This document shows, in pieces, positions 8,872 to 17,748 of a stretch of 64,000 nucleotides of DNA. Each line of letters opens with the position of its first letter. Position 1 is the first letter of the stretch. The notes beneath the pieces are model-generated. The model was not told where the DNA came from. It did no database searches and worked only from the letters and a program-made list of their open reading frames with translations. Origin of the DNA: Oceanirhabdus sp. W0125-5 (GTDB lineage Bacteria > Bacillota > Clostridia > Clostridiales > Clostridiaceae). The DNA lies in assembly GCF_027938815.1 (NCBI RefSeq), contig NZ_CP115913.1, forward strand, positions 2,886,001 to 2,950,000. Reading direction: 5' to 3'. A program made the position numbers and the translations under genes.

Positions 8872-9918
8872 ATGGAACAATCATATTTTATGAAAATCTA
8901 CAAAAAACGATGGTTTTACAGGTTTATAACATTAGGGTGTTTAATGCTAGTGATTATAGGTTTATTAGGTATGGGAGGGTATACTTACAATAATAATATT
9001 AATAATCCAGTAATGGTTGAGACTAATGAAGATTATTACGATGCAGTTGAAAAAGACAGCTATGTTCAAATATCTTCCAAAGAGATATATGATTTAGGCA
9101 TTGTAAAGACAAGAAGCAGACGAAAATTGGGTATAAAAATATCAGAAACAAAAATGTATTATATGGCTTTAGAGTTAGAGGGAAGACTTCTTACAATATC
9201 TCTTCCAGAAAAGATTTATGAAGAAATAAATAAGCAACAAACAGGTCCATATTTGATTAAAGGTGAATTTAAAGAATATTCTTCTAAAGATTTTGAATAT
9301 ATTAGAAATTCTCTTATAGAAGATGGATTAACTGTTAAAGAGGTAGATACATTGTTATATTCAAATTATTTGGATTATATGACGCCACTCGACTCAGTTT
9401 CTAGTTATCTTATTTTTTCGGGTTTAATTATGGTAGTAATATTAGTGGTATTTATTCCAATTATTCGTAAAAATTCTACTGCTTTAAAAAGTCTTAAAAA
9501 GTATTCTAATGGTAACCTTGAGAAAATCCTTCAACAGATTGATAATGAAATTGAATTATCAGGTGTATATAAAAATAAACCATTTACAATAACACGAAGT
9601 TTTCTTATTGTTGAAAGTAATCAGATTGTATTTGCACTTCCCTTGAGTGAACTTATGTGGGTTTACAAAAGTACAGTTAAGAATAAAACAGGTAAAAAAT
9701 TTCATAGTTTAGTATTTGTTTTTTCTGATAAGGGAAAATATAAAGTTGATTTAAATGGAAAGATTCAAATAATAGATGAAACTATAAAATTTATTTCAGA
9801 GAATTGCTCTGCTCCTATCATTGGATACTCTGAGGAGTTAGACAAGCTATTCAAAAAAAATCCTGATGAATTTATAAAACAGTGGAAGATGAACAGAGAT
9901 ATTAATGATAATAAATAA
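8872..9918 (+). CDS. membrane protein of unknown function
   Basis: A 348-residue protein with one hydrophobic segment near residues 18-38, an extracytoplasmic stretch of about 140 residues, a second segment near 180-200 and a cytoplasmic domain of about 145 residues. The start has GTAAGGAGAA upstream. I do not recognise a catalytic motif. Two membrane anchors around an external domain, plus a soluble tail containing FVFSDKGKYKVDL, suggest a sensor or scaffold, but this is only a guess. It appears to be a single-gene unit ended by a shared terminator. Confidence 0.75.
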   Translation: MEQSYFMKIYKKRWFYRFITLGCLMLVIIGLLGMGGYTYNNNINNPVMVETNEDYYDAVEKDSYVQISSKEIYDLGIVKTRSRRKLGIKISETKMYYMALELEGRLLTISLPEKIYEEINKQQTGPYLIKGEFKEYSSKDFEYIRNSLIEDGLTVKEVDTLLYSNYLDYMTPLDSVSSYLIFSGLIMVVILVVFIPIIRKNSTALKSLKKYSNGNLEKILQQIDNEIELSGVYKNKPFTITRSFLIVESNQIVFALPLSELMWVYKSTVKNKTGKKFHSLVFVFSDKGKYKVDLNGKIQIIDETIKFISENCSAPIIGYSEELDKLFKKNPDEFIKQWKMNRDINDNK

Positions 9919-9965
9919 AGTACAGTGTTATATACTGATTTTTTAAACAAGCTAAAAAAACTAAG

Positions 9966-10012
9966 ACCATCAACCTATTTATAATCAAAGATTAAAGGTT
10001 GATGGTTTTAAT
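9966..10012. terminator. bidirectional terminator between convergent genes
   Basis: ACCATCAACCT (9966-9976) pairs with AGGTTGATGGT (9996-10006), with T-rich sequence to the right and A-rich sequence to the left. It can serve the gene at 8872 and the aldehyde dehydrogenase on the other strand. Confidence 0.75.
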
Positions 10013-10039
10013 TTATTCGAAATTAATATAATAACTATT

Positions 10040-11407
10040 TTATTTCATAAACTTTCTAGCAAGCTTTATTTTATTATTATAAGGAGGAAACGGTAACTTA
10101 GATTTAATTTTTGTACTCTTTTTCATAATACTCTTTTTATGTGAGAAGGTTAAGAAACTCTCATATCCATGATAAGATCCCATACCACTGAGCCCATTAC
10201 CACCAAAAGGTAGATTTACATTGGTAATGTGAGATATCACATCATTTACACATCCCCCACCGTAATGAATTGAATCAATCAGTTTATCTATTTTATATTG
10301 ATCCTCTGTGAAAAAATATGCTGCCAGAGGTCTTTGTCTACAATTGATTTCACGAATAACAGCGTTAAGATCTGAAAATTCAATAATTGGAGCTATTGGA
10401 CCAAATATTTCCTCACTCATAACTTTATCCTCAAAAGTTATATTGTCCATTATAGTTGGAGAAATAAATAATTTTTCTATATTATGATTTCCGCCATAAA
10501 CAATCTTATCTTTATCTAAATAGGCTATAATTCTGTTAAACTGCTTTTCAGTGACTATCCTGCCGTAATCAGGTGATGAACTTGCATCATTGCCATAGAA
10601 TGATTCTATAGCGTGAATCATCTCATGGATGAATTTTTCTTTCACATCTTTATGTACATATAAATAATCAGGTGCTATACATGTTTGACCACAGTTTAAG
10701 AATTTACCCCATGCAATTCTTTGAGCGGCTACTTCAATATTTGCATCATCACAAACTATTACTGGACTCTTTCCACCTAACTCTAGTGTTAGAGGGGTTA
10801 AGTTTTTTGAAGCATGTTCCATTATGATTTTACCAACACCGATACTTCCAGTGAAAAAAATATAATCTACACCACTAGAAATTATTTCTAATACTTCATT
10901 GTTTCCACCAGTTAAAAATTTAATATATTTCTCATCAAAGTTATCAATAATTAATTTTTTTATAATTTCAGATGTATGGTATGTAGTTGCTGAAGTTTTT
11001 AGTAATACTGTGTTACCTCCAGCTATGGCACCGATAAGAGGAATCATAGTTAGATTAAAAGGATAGTTCCATGGTGAAGCTATAAGAACAGTACCTTTAG
11101 GTTCATAGTGTATAAATGATTTGCCACCTGCTTGAAAGAGCGGGGTAGAAACCTTTTTGTCTTTCATCCAGTCTTTTAAATGTTTTATAGCAAAGTTCAC
11201 TTCTTCATAAACAGTCCCAATTTCAGAAGTGTATGCTTCAAATTCACATTTTCCTAAATCCTCTTTTAAAGCTCTCATAATGAGCTCTTCATTATTTTTA
11301 ATAGAAGCCTTTAATTTCTTAAGAGAATTAATTCTAAACTCATACGAGAGGGTTTCACCATTTAGAAAATAATCTTTTTGGCTATTTAAGAAATCATCAA
11401 CAGACAT
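10040..11407 (-). CDS. aldehyde dehydrogenase family protein (class 3-like)
   Basis: A 455-residue NAD(P)-dependent aldehyde dehydrogenase resembling the short class 3/YwdH type. Visible motifs are the cofactor region SPWNYPFNL, the glycine motif FTGSIGVGK, the general-base block LELGGKSPVIV, and the catalytic cysteine in GQTCIAPDY. It oxidises medium- or long-chain aldehydes in relatives; the natural substrate is not evident. The start has AAGGTGGTG upstream. The C-terminus is lysine-rich and lacks an obvious membrane anchor. It stands alone, divergent from the radical SAM gene. Confidence 0.9.
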   Translation of the reverse strand: MSVDDFLNSQKDYFLNGETLSYEFRINSLKKLKASIKNNEELIMRALKEDLGKCEFEAYTSEIGTVYEEVNFAIKHLKDWMKDKKVSTPLFQAGGKSFIHYEPKGTVLIASPWNYPFNLTMIPLIGAIAGGNTVLLKTSATTYHTSEIIKKLIIDNFDEKYIKFLTGGNNEVLEIISSGVDYIFFTGSIGVGKIIMEHASKNLTPLTLELGGKSPVIVCDDANIEVAAQRIAWGKFLNCGQTCIAPDYLYVHKDVKEKFIHEMIHAIESFYGNDASSSPDYGRIVTEKQFNRIIAYLDKDKIVYGGNHNIEKLFISPTIMDNITFEDKVMSEEIFGPIAPIIEFSDLNAVIREINCRQRPLAAYFFTEDQYKIDKLIDSIHYGGGCVNDVISHITNVNLPFGGNGLSGMGSYHGYESFLTFSHKKSIMKKSTKIKSKLPFPPYNNKIKLARKFMK

Positions 11408-11580
11408 AAAAACACCACCTTAAATTTACAATAAATTCTATATACTATTATATATTATACATCTTTTTTCTTAAAGTAACCTAAATTTTACAAAAAAATA
11501 TGGAAAAATTAATATTTTTCATTGTTGTATGATAAGGAGATGATTGATAGAATAGAAATATACTGAGAGGGGGAGTTGTT

Positions 11581-12450
11581 TTGAGATATGAAGGTGCGGT
11601 GTATAGACCGCCTAGTGAAGCAAAAAGTCTGATAATCCAAGTTGCCATTGGATGTTCCCATAATAAATGTACATTCTGTTCAATGTATAAAGAAAAGAAA
11701 TTTAGAATAAAAGATATAAATACAATAAAGAAAGAATTAAGAGAAGCAAGAAATATTTACAGTTCTGTTAGAAGAATATTTTTAGCTGATGGAGATGCTC
11801 TAATACTAAAAACATCTGATCTAAAAGAAATTCTTCTAGAGATTAGAGAACTATTTCCAGAGTGTGAGAGGGTTTCATCATATGCAACTCCAAGAGATAT
11901 AATTAATAAGAGTTATGAAGACTTAATGATACTTAAGGAATACGGATTAGAGATGTTATATATGGGTATTGAATCAGGAAGTAATGAAATACTAAAAACT
12001 ATTAATAAAGGGGTTACCGCTGAAGAAATTATTAATGCAGGAAGAAAAGCCACTGAATCTGGTATGAAACTATCAGTCACACTGATATCAGGTATTGGTG
12101 GAGTTGATAGATGGAAAGAACATGCTCTAGAATCAGCAAAGATTATTTCAGCAATTAATCCTGATTATGTAGGGTTATTAACATTAATGGTTGAAGAGGG
12201 CACGGAGCTTCAAAAGAAGATTAGTAGGGGAGAGATGAGATTATTAAATCCACAAGAAGTTATGGCTGAGACATATGAATTTTTAAAACATCTTGAAGTA
12301 TCGGAATGTATATTCCGAAGCAACCATGCATCTAATTATGTCCCACTGGGTGGAACTCTCAATAAAGATAAAGAAAAAATTCTACAAGTATTGGAATTAT
12401 ACTTAAATGGAGAAGGATATTTTAAAGATGAAAGATTTAGATCCTTATAA
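11581..12450 (+). CDS. radical SAM protein
   Basis: A 289-residue radical SAM enzyme. The cluster motif CSHNKCTFCSM (Cx4CxxC variant, residues about 24-34) is followed by a TIM-barrel half with FLADGDAL and YMGIESGS, as in Elp3/HemN-type domains. No extra Fe-S or B12-binding domain is present, so it is a minimal enzyme. TTG 11581 follows GAGAGGGGGAG. Close relatives are usually annotated only as radical SAM proteins; the reaction is unknown. It has its own gap on both sides and appears monocistronic. Confidence 0.85.
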   Translation: MRYEGAVYRPPSEAKSLIIQVAIGCSHNKCTFCSMYKEKKFRIKDINTIKKELREARNIYSSVRRIFLADGDALILKTSDLKEILLEIRELFPECERVSSYATPRDIINKSYEDLMILKEYGLEMLYMGIESGSNEILKTINKGVTAEEIINAGRKATESGMKLSVTLISGIGGVDRWKEHALESAKIISAINPDYVGLLTLMVEEGTELQKKISRGEMRLLNPQEVMAETYEFLKHLEVSECIFRSNHASNYVPLGGTLNKDKEKILQVLELYLNGEGYFKDERFRSL

Positions 12451-12465
12451 AAACCATAATGAATA

Positions 12466-12512
12466 ATTGATAATGTATAATGGAAAATGTTTGACATTTC
12501 TCTTCGAGAAAT
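12466..12512 (+). repeat. partial copy of a dispersed repeat
   Basis: The 20 bases at 12493-12512 are identical to 33545-33564 and form a hairpin of ATTTCTC and GAGAAAT. Upstream, AATGTATAATG (12472-12482) matches 33531-33541 and ATTGATAATG resembles ATTGAGAATG at 33511. Similarity ends after the hairpin, so only the left part of the longer element at 33507-33757 is present. Confidence 0.7.
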
Positions 12513-12701
12513 CTAAATCTTATTTAACAATCAACAATAAGATTTAACTTGTTTCAAAAATTAATATAATATAAATATGATTCTAAAAATAGTCTATCAT
12601 AATAACATACTACCATCATAACAAACATAATCAATATTATTCTGTATTATTTATGTGATTAACGAAATAATAAATATGAATAATTTTAAGGAGGAGTAAT
12701 G

Positions 12702-14357
12702 ATGGATACAGCAATGTTCTGTTATCAATGTGAACAGACTGCAGGATCAAAAGGATGTACAAAAGTTGGTGTCTGCAGTAAGGCTCCAGATACTGCTAAA
12801 ATGCAAGATGTACTTATTTTACAGTTAAAAGGTTTGGGATATTATTGTAATGAATTTGTAAAAAAAGGTGAAGAAATTTGGAGAGAGACAGCTGATTTTA
12901 TTATGGAAGGATGTTTTGCAACATTAACTAATGTCAACTTTGATAATGAAAGATTTCTTCAATACATAAAAAGAGCAAATCATATGAAAAAATGTATTAT
13001 CGAAAAATTTGGTAGTGAAGGAGCACCAGAAGGTGCAGATTTTATGGCACCTGAAACTATTGAAGAAATATTAGCATTACCTGATATGCCTAATTTAGGG
13101 GTTATGGATGATGAGAATCTTGATATGGATATTAGATCCTTAAGAGAAATGCTAATTTATGGATTAAAAGGGATGAGTGCATATGCACATCATGCTTTTG
13201 TTCAAGGTGGATTTGATAAAGAAGTAGTAAATGGTATGGCAAGATTCTTGGGAGAAACATTAAGAAAAGATATTACTGTTGAAGAATTGTTTAACTTAAA
13301 TATGGAACTTGGAAAATGTAATTTAAAGTGTATGGAAGTATTGGATAATGCCAATACTGGAAATTACGGGCATCCAGAACCAACTGAAATGTTGGTTACT
13401 AAAAAGAAAGGTCCATTCATTGTTGTATCTGGTCACGATCTTAGAGATTTAAAAGAATTGTTAGAGCAAACAGAAGGCAAAGGGGTTAATATCTATACTC
13501 ATGGTGAAATGCTTCCAGGTAATGCATACCCTGAGTTAAAGAAACATAAACATTTGATTGGTAATTTCGGAGGAGCTTGGCAGGAGCAACAAAAAGAATT
13601 TGATAATTTACCAGGGTGTATTCTTATGACATCAAACTGTCTTATGAAACCTAGAGATAGTTATAAAGATAGATTATACACAACGAGCATAGTTGGATGG
13701 GAAGGCGTTAAGCATATAGAGTATAACGAAGACCAACCAAAAGATTTTTCTGAAATGATAAATCAAGCTATTCAACTAGGTGGATTCAAAGAAGATGAAC
13801 CTGAGAAGAGAATAACAGTTGGATTCGGAAGAAATGCAGTATTAAGTAATGCTGAGGCAATCATAGAAGCTGTTAAGGGTGGCAAGATTAGACACTTCTT
13901 CTTAGTTGGTGGATGTGATGGAGCAAGACCGGGAAGAAATTATTATACTGAATTTGCAGAAAAAGCTCCTGATGACACAATAATCTTAACTCTTGCTTGT
14001 GGTAAATTTAGATTTAATATGCTTAATCTAGGAACTGTTGCAGGATTCCCTAAGGTACTTGATGTGGGGCAATGTAATGATGCATACGGTGCAATTCAAA
14101 TTGCATTAGCATTAGCAAATGCTTTTGAATGTGATGTAAACGAATTACCATTATCATATATAATCTCATGGTATGAGCAGAAAGCTGTTGTTGTTCTACT
14201 GACAATGTTATCTTTAGGATTAAAAAATATTTATTTAGGGCCAACATTACCAGCATTTATTACACCGAATATTTTACAAGTGTTAGTAGATAAATTCGGT
14301 ATTGGGCCGGTGTCAACACCTGAAAAAGATCTTGAGAAAATTTTAGGTAATAATTAG
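12702..14357 (+). CDS. hcp: hybrid cluster protein (hydroxylamine reductase)
   Basis: A 551-residue cytoplasmic Fe-S protein that in relatives reduces hydroxylamine and acts on nitric oxide. The N-terminal cluster cysteines are spaced C-x2-C-x8-C-x5-C (CYQCEQTAGSKGCTKVGVC), the 4Fe-4S form found in anaerobes. Further hybrid-cluster ligands lie in regions such as SNCLM, GGCDGAR and LACGKF. ATG 12699 and 12702 are adjacent; AAGGAGG at 12688-12694 is better spaced for 12702. The 250-base upstream region carries a partial dispersed repeat and AT-rich promoter sequence. I could not confirm an HcpR or FNR site. Confidence 0.95.
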   Translation: MDTAMFCYQCEQTAGSKGCTKVGVCSKAPDTAKMQDVLILQLKGLGYYCNEFVKKGEEIWRETADFIMEGCFATLTNVNFDNERFLQYIKRANHMKKCIIEKFGSEGAPEGADFMAPETIEEILALPDMPNLGVMDDENLDMDIRSLREMLIYGLKGMSAYAHHAFVQGGFDKEVVNGMARFLGETLRKDITVEELFNLNMELGKCNLKCMEVLDNANTGNYGHPEPTEMLVTKKKGPFIVVSGHDLRDLKELLEQTEGKGVNIYTHGEMLPGNAYPELKKHKHLIGNFGGAWQEQQKEFDNLPGCILMTSNCLMKPRDSYKDRLYTTSIVGWEGVKHIEYNEDQPKDFSEMINQAIQLGGFKEDEPEKRITVGFGRNAVLSNAEAIIEAVKGGKIRHFFLVGGCDGARPGRNYYTEFAEKAPDDTIILTLACGKFRFNMLNLGTVAGFPKVLDVGQCNDAYGAIQIALALANAFECDVNELPLSYIISWYEQKAVVVLLTMLSLGLKNIYLGPTLPAFITPNILQVLVDKFGIGPVSTPEKDLEKILGNN

Positions 14358-14413
14358 ATTTTATTTTTAATTATAGAGTATCAATCAGTTATTTAAATAA
14401 TATATTATTAGAA

Positions 14414-14445
14414 CCTCCCATATATTTATTATGGGAGGGTTTTTA
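14414..14445 (+). terminator. intrinsic terminator after hcp
   Basis: CCTCCCATA (14414-14422) pairs with TATGGGAGG (14430-14438), followed by GTTTTTT. The 3' arm also reads as a Shine-Dalgarno site for the small ORF that starts at 14446. Confidence 0.9.
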
Positions 14446-14604
14446 ATGAAATCAGTTATTTATTTATTATCAGGTTTTTTTATATTAAATATTACTATAA
14501 GGATGGCTAGAGGTGATGTGAAAGTTAGAGAAAAAAAGACAAAAAGTTTTATTGGTATTTTAATAATTATTATAATAACATTCATTATATGCGAAAGTAT
14601 ATGA
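14446..14604 (+). CDS. possible small two-segment membrane protein
   Basis: A 52-codon ORF beginning MKSVIYLLSG with two hydrophobic stretches (residues about 3-18 and 35-49) around a basic loop (KVREKKTK). GGGAGGG, the 3' arm of the hcp terminator, lies seven bases before ATG. Its transcription would need readthrough of that terminator or a promoter overlapping hcp. I do not recognise a homologue; it may be spurious. Confidence 0.35.
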   Translation: MKSVIYLLSGFFILNITIRMARGDVKVREKKTKSFIGILIIIIITFIICESI

Positions 14605-14732
14605 TGAATTTTTTTTGGAAAGAAAATCATATGATTTATGTGAAAATACATTATAATAGATATTATATTTTCAAAGATTTAGTCATTATGATAAAATTAA
14701 TAGAGAAGCTTATTATAATCGAGGTGAAGAAA

Positions 14733-15794
14733 TTGAAGAGATTTGATGAGAGAGATCATATGTTTTCAAGAATGAACTATAAAAAGGGTACTAAAGAGTA
14801 TGAAGATTATTATAAAAGGCATCCAGAGTTAAAAAACATTGATGATGACCTTAGAGAAATGCCTGAATTAGGTGGAGAAGGAACTGTTACCTTTTCTAAT
14901 ATAAATTCACCTATTATAAATGCAAATTTTAGGTTCTTGAGTGATATAAAAGAACTTAGTGAAGGGAATATTAATGAAGTTAAACAAGAAATAGATGTTG
15001 AAAAGATGAACTTTAAGTTGAAAGAGTTAGCACAGATTTATGGCAGCGACCTTATTGGTATATGTGAAATGAAAGAAGAATTTTATTACTCTCATAGAGG
15101 AAGAGAAAGTAAGCATTATGGAAATAAGATTAAAAAATTTCATAAGTATGGAATAGTATTTGCTGTAGAGTTAAAGAAGGATTTTATTATGAGAGCGCCT
15201 CAACTTCCAGAAGCTATAGCAACTGTCAAAGGGTATACTGATGTAGGTATTATAGGGATGATATTATCTTATTACATTAGGGAATTAGGATATGATGCTA
15301 GGAATCATATGGATGGCAATTATCTTGCAATAGCTCCTCTTGTAGCTGTAGAAGCAGGGTTGGGAGAACTTGGTAGAAGCGGATTGTTAGTAACAAAAGA
15401 ATTTGGTCCTAGAGTAAGATTAGGGATTGTAACAACGGATATGCCATTAACACCAGATGGGAAAATTGATTTTGGATTACAGAAATTTTGTGAGGAATGT
15501 GGATTATGTGCTAGGACATGTCCAGGAAAGTCCATTTCTAAGACTTCAAAGGAAATGGTAGACGGTGTATTAAGATGGAAAATAAATATGGAAGAATGTT
15601 ATAGACGATGGAGAAGTTTAGGTACAGATTGTGGAATATGTTTATGTAACTGCCCGTTTAGTATGGGAATTGAAATAAATAAAATTGATAGAATTAAAAC
15701 AAATCCAGAAATTATTAATGATATTATTAAAGAATATAAAGATGAGTATGGTGTTAGACCAATAATTAGGACGAAATTACCAATAGAAGAATAA
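14733..15794 (+). CDS. 4Fe-4S protein related to reductive dehalogenases
   Basis: A 353-residue protein. The N-terminal region contains a short motif seen in RdhA relatives (FSRMNYKKGTKEYEDYY), a central alpha/beta domain has GELGRSGLLVTKEFGPRVR, as in RdhA and epoxyqueuosine reductase, and the C-terminus has two cluster motifs, CEECGLCARTCPG and DCGICLCNCPF. It has no twin-arginine signal, unlike respiratory dehalogenases, so it is probably cytoplasmic. TTG 14733 is preferred because GAGGTG precedes it. Substrate and corrinoid content are unknown. The histidine phosphatase gene follows after 17 bases. Confidence 0.8.
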   Translation: MKRFDERDHMFSRMNYKKGTKEYEDYYKRHPELKNIDDDLREMPELGGEGTVTFSNINSPIINANFRFLSDIKELSEGNINEVKQEIDVEKMNFKLKELAQIYGSDLIGICEMKEEFYYSHRGRESKHYGNKIKKFHKYGIVFAVELKKDFIMRAPQLPEAIATVKGYTDVGIIGMILSYYIRELGYDARNHMDGNYLAIAPLVAVEAGLGELGRSGLLVTKEFGPRVRLGIVTTDMPLTPDGKIDFGLQKFCEECGLCARTCPGKSISKTSKEMVDGVLRWKINMEECYRRWRSLGTDCGICLCNCPFSMGIEINKIDRIKTNPEIINDIIKEYKDEYGVRPIIRTKLPIEE

Positions 15795-15811
15795 AATAGG
15801 GGGAAATAGGT

Positions 15812-16417
15812 ATGAGAATATACTTAACAAGACATGGGGAAACAGAATGGAATCTTGAAGGAAGACTTCAAGGAAGTTTGAATGCAAATTTAACTCAAAA
15901 GGGTATTGAAGAAGCAAGAATGCTAAGTGAAAGATTAGATGATGTAGACTTTGACTTGATATTATCTAGCCCATTAAGCAGGGCGCTTGATACAGCTAAT
16001 ATAATAAAAGGCGAGAAAGATGTTTCCATTATTCCTAATCAAAATCTAAAAGAGATTTATTTTGGACAATGGGAAGGGATGCTGCATAAAGAAATTAACG
16101 AATCCCATTATGAGAGATACAATAACTTTTGGACTAATCCGCATTTGTATGAACCTTTAGATGGTGAAGCTTATGATGAATTCATAGGTAGAATTCAAAA
16201 GGTTATAGATCAAATCTTGGATCTTAGGGATAAGAAAAATGTTTTAGTAGTTGCTCATGCTGGTGTTGTTAAAGCTTTTTATAAAATATTTAAAAATTTA
16301 TCATTAAAAGATTTTTGGAGTGAGCCCTTAGTGCACAATACAGCTTTAACAATTATAAATATTGACCAAGACAAAATAGAGTTTGAAATTGAGTGTGATA
16401 CTTCACATATTGCGTAA
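15812..16417 (+). CDS. histidine phosphatase family protein
   Basis: A 201-residue member of the phosphoglycerate-mutase-like superfamily. The catalytic motif TRHGETEWN lies at residues 6-14, a second block SSPLSRALDTA supplies the arginine, and VVAHAGVVKAF supplies the second histidine. Relatives include alpha-ribazole phosphatase (CobC) and broad phosphatases; nothing adjacent shows a cobalamin role. It has a GGGGGAAA ribosome site and is probably co-transcribed with the Fe-S gene upstream. Confidence 0.88.
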   Translation: MRIYLTRHGETEWNLEGRLQGSLNANLTQKGIEEARMLSERLDDVDFDLILSSPLSRALDTANIIKGEKDVSIIPNQNLKEIYFGQWEGMLHKEINESHYERYNNFWTNPHLYEPLDGEAYDEFIGRIQKVIDQILDLRDKKNVLVVAHAGVVKAFYKIFKNLSLKDFWSEPLVHNTALTIINIDQDKIEFEIECDTSHIA

Positions 16418-16420
16418 TAA

Positions 16421-16455
16421 AACTCAGCAATGGTAATCCATTGCTGAGTTTTATT
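16421..16455 (+). terminator. intrinsic terminator after the phosphatase gene
   Basis: AACTCAGCAATGG (16421-16433) and CCATTGCTGAGTT (16438-16450) form a perfect 13-base-pair stem with a four-base loop and a TTTATT tail. Confidence 0.9.
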
Positions 16456-16645
16456 ATAGATAGCGAAGATATCTATTAGGATCAGAAAGGGTCCTCATGA
16501 ATGGCATTCTTGCAAATCCTTTTGAATATTCGCTTCTATCATTGTATTCATTTTCAATTCTACTTAATTCGTTATTCATTTCTTGTTTTATATTAGAAAT
16601 CATCAAATTTTCTAATACATGGAACATTAAAAGGATATAAATCAT
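16454..16645 (-). CDS. possible small hypothetical protein
   Basis: A 63-codon ORF between convergent units. The N-terminus is hydrophobic (MIYILLMFHVLENLM), the middle is acidic with ELSRIENEYNDRSEY, and the tail is RTLSDPNRYLRYL. No good ribosome site precedes the first ATG or the internal ones, which lowers confidence. No homologue is recognised. Confidence 0.35.
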   Translation of the reverse strand: MIYILLMFHVLENLMISNIKQEMNNELSRIENEYNDRSEYSKGFARMPFMRTLSDPNRYLRYL

Positions 16646-16695
16646 GATGATTATTACGTTTTGAATATTTTATTTTTCTTAAGTGAATCATGAAA

Positions 16696-17595
16696 TCACT
16701 CCTTTAATACAGTTAATGATGATTTTTGAGATATGTATACTCCCAAAATAATAATTGAGGCACTAATAATCTTAACAATTGTTAATTCTTCATGTAATAT
16801 TAATGTTGATAGTATCATAGAAAAAACTGGTACTAGATTGATAAAAATATTAGTTGAGCTTGCTCCTATTTCTTTAATTGAAATCTGTTGAATAAGATAT
16901 CCGATTATTGAAGCAAAAATGCTCATATAAAGTATAGCTAAATATGTTGATATAGGTGCGGTTACTATCATATGCCAGGGACGTTCATATAATACAAAAG
17001 GTATCAAAAATACTGTACAAACAAGAAAACTATAAAATGTTAAATGTATAGGTTTGTATCTATGACAAACCTTCTTGCTAAATACAGAGTATGATGCCCA
17101 CATAATTACAGCTAGTATCATGTATATATCTCCAATATTAAAATCAAAAACATTGAAAGAAGATAAATTTCCGTTAGTGATTGTTAATATTATTCCAAAT
17201 ATTGAGATGAAGATTCCTAATATTTGTTTAATTGATAACTTGTCACGTAAAAAAAAGATTCCTAGTATAGTTGTAATGATTGGATTGGTTGAACCTATTA
17301 TTGATGAATTTATTGCTGTTGTATATCTTAATGAATAAAAAAATAAAATGTGGTAACCAAACATACCAATTACTCCTGTGAATAAAAATATTGGAATATC
17401 TTCTTTTTTAGGCTTGTACAAAGTCTTTTCTTTAAATTTTATAAATAAAAATAATAAGAAGCTGGCAATTGAAAATCTTAAGAAAGTTAAGGTGAATGGA
17501 GAGATGAAGGGTGTTGACAATTTTCCAGCGATAAATGCTCCAGACCAAAAGAATGCAGCTAAAATCATTAAAAGATAACATTTATTAATTCTCAT
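16696..17595 (-). CDS. EamA/DMT-superfamily transporter
   Basis: A 299-residue integral membrane protein with ten predicted hydrophobic segments arranged as two EamA repeats. Typical blocks include FFWSGAFIAGKL near the start and PIITTILGIFFLRDKLS at the end of the first repeat, echoed by VPVFSMILSTLILHEEL in the second. These proteins export metabolites or amino acids; the substrate is unknown. AAGGAGAAATTAT precedes the start. It lies downstream of the lipin-like gene on the same strand, separated by a terminator. Confidence 0.88.
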   Translation of the reverse strand: MRINKCYLLMILAAFFWSGAFIAGKLSTPFISPFTLTFLRFSIASFLLFLFIKFKEKTLYKPKKEDIPIFLFTGVIGMFGYHILFFYSLRYTTAINSSIIGSTNPIITTILGIFFLRDKLSIKQILGIFISIFGIILTITNGNLSSFNVFDFNIGDIYMILAVIMWASYSVFSKKVCHRYKPIHLTFYSFLVCTVFLIPFVLYERPWHMIVTAPISTYLAILYMSIFASIIGYLIQQISIKEIGASSTNIFINLVPVFSMILSTLILHEELTIVKIISASIIILGVYISQKSSLTVLKE

Positions 17596-17690
17596 ATAAT
17601 TTCTCCTTAAGTAAATTATCAGTATTTATCCAATTTAAATTATATCAGTTTTTTACACTTGAGGAAATTAGCAATTAAAAAATAAAATTA

Positions 17691-17734
17691 TACAAAAGTC
17701 CAAATTATTAAAAATTTTGATTTGAACTTTTGTA
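17691..17734 (-). terminator. terminator of the lipin-like gene
   Basis: Two 15-base arms (17691-17705 and 17720-17734) pair with one mismatch; on the minus strand the hairpin is followed by a T-rich stretch. It lies about 15 bases past the stop at 17749. Confidence 0.7.
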
Positions 17735-17748
17735 ACATTATCTTAGAA

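Noticed and set aside
12540..12690. An FNR/HcpR-type operator upstream of hcp
   Set aside because: TGTGATTAACG is suggestive, but I could not find two matching half-sites, so no site is claimed.
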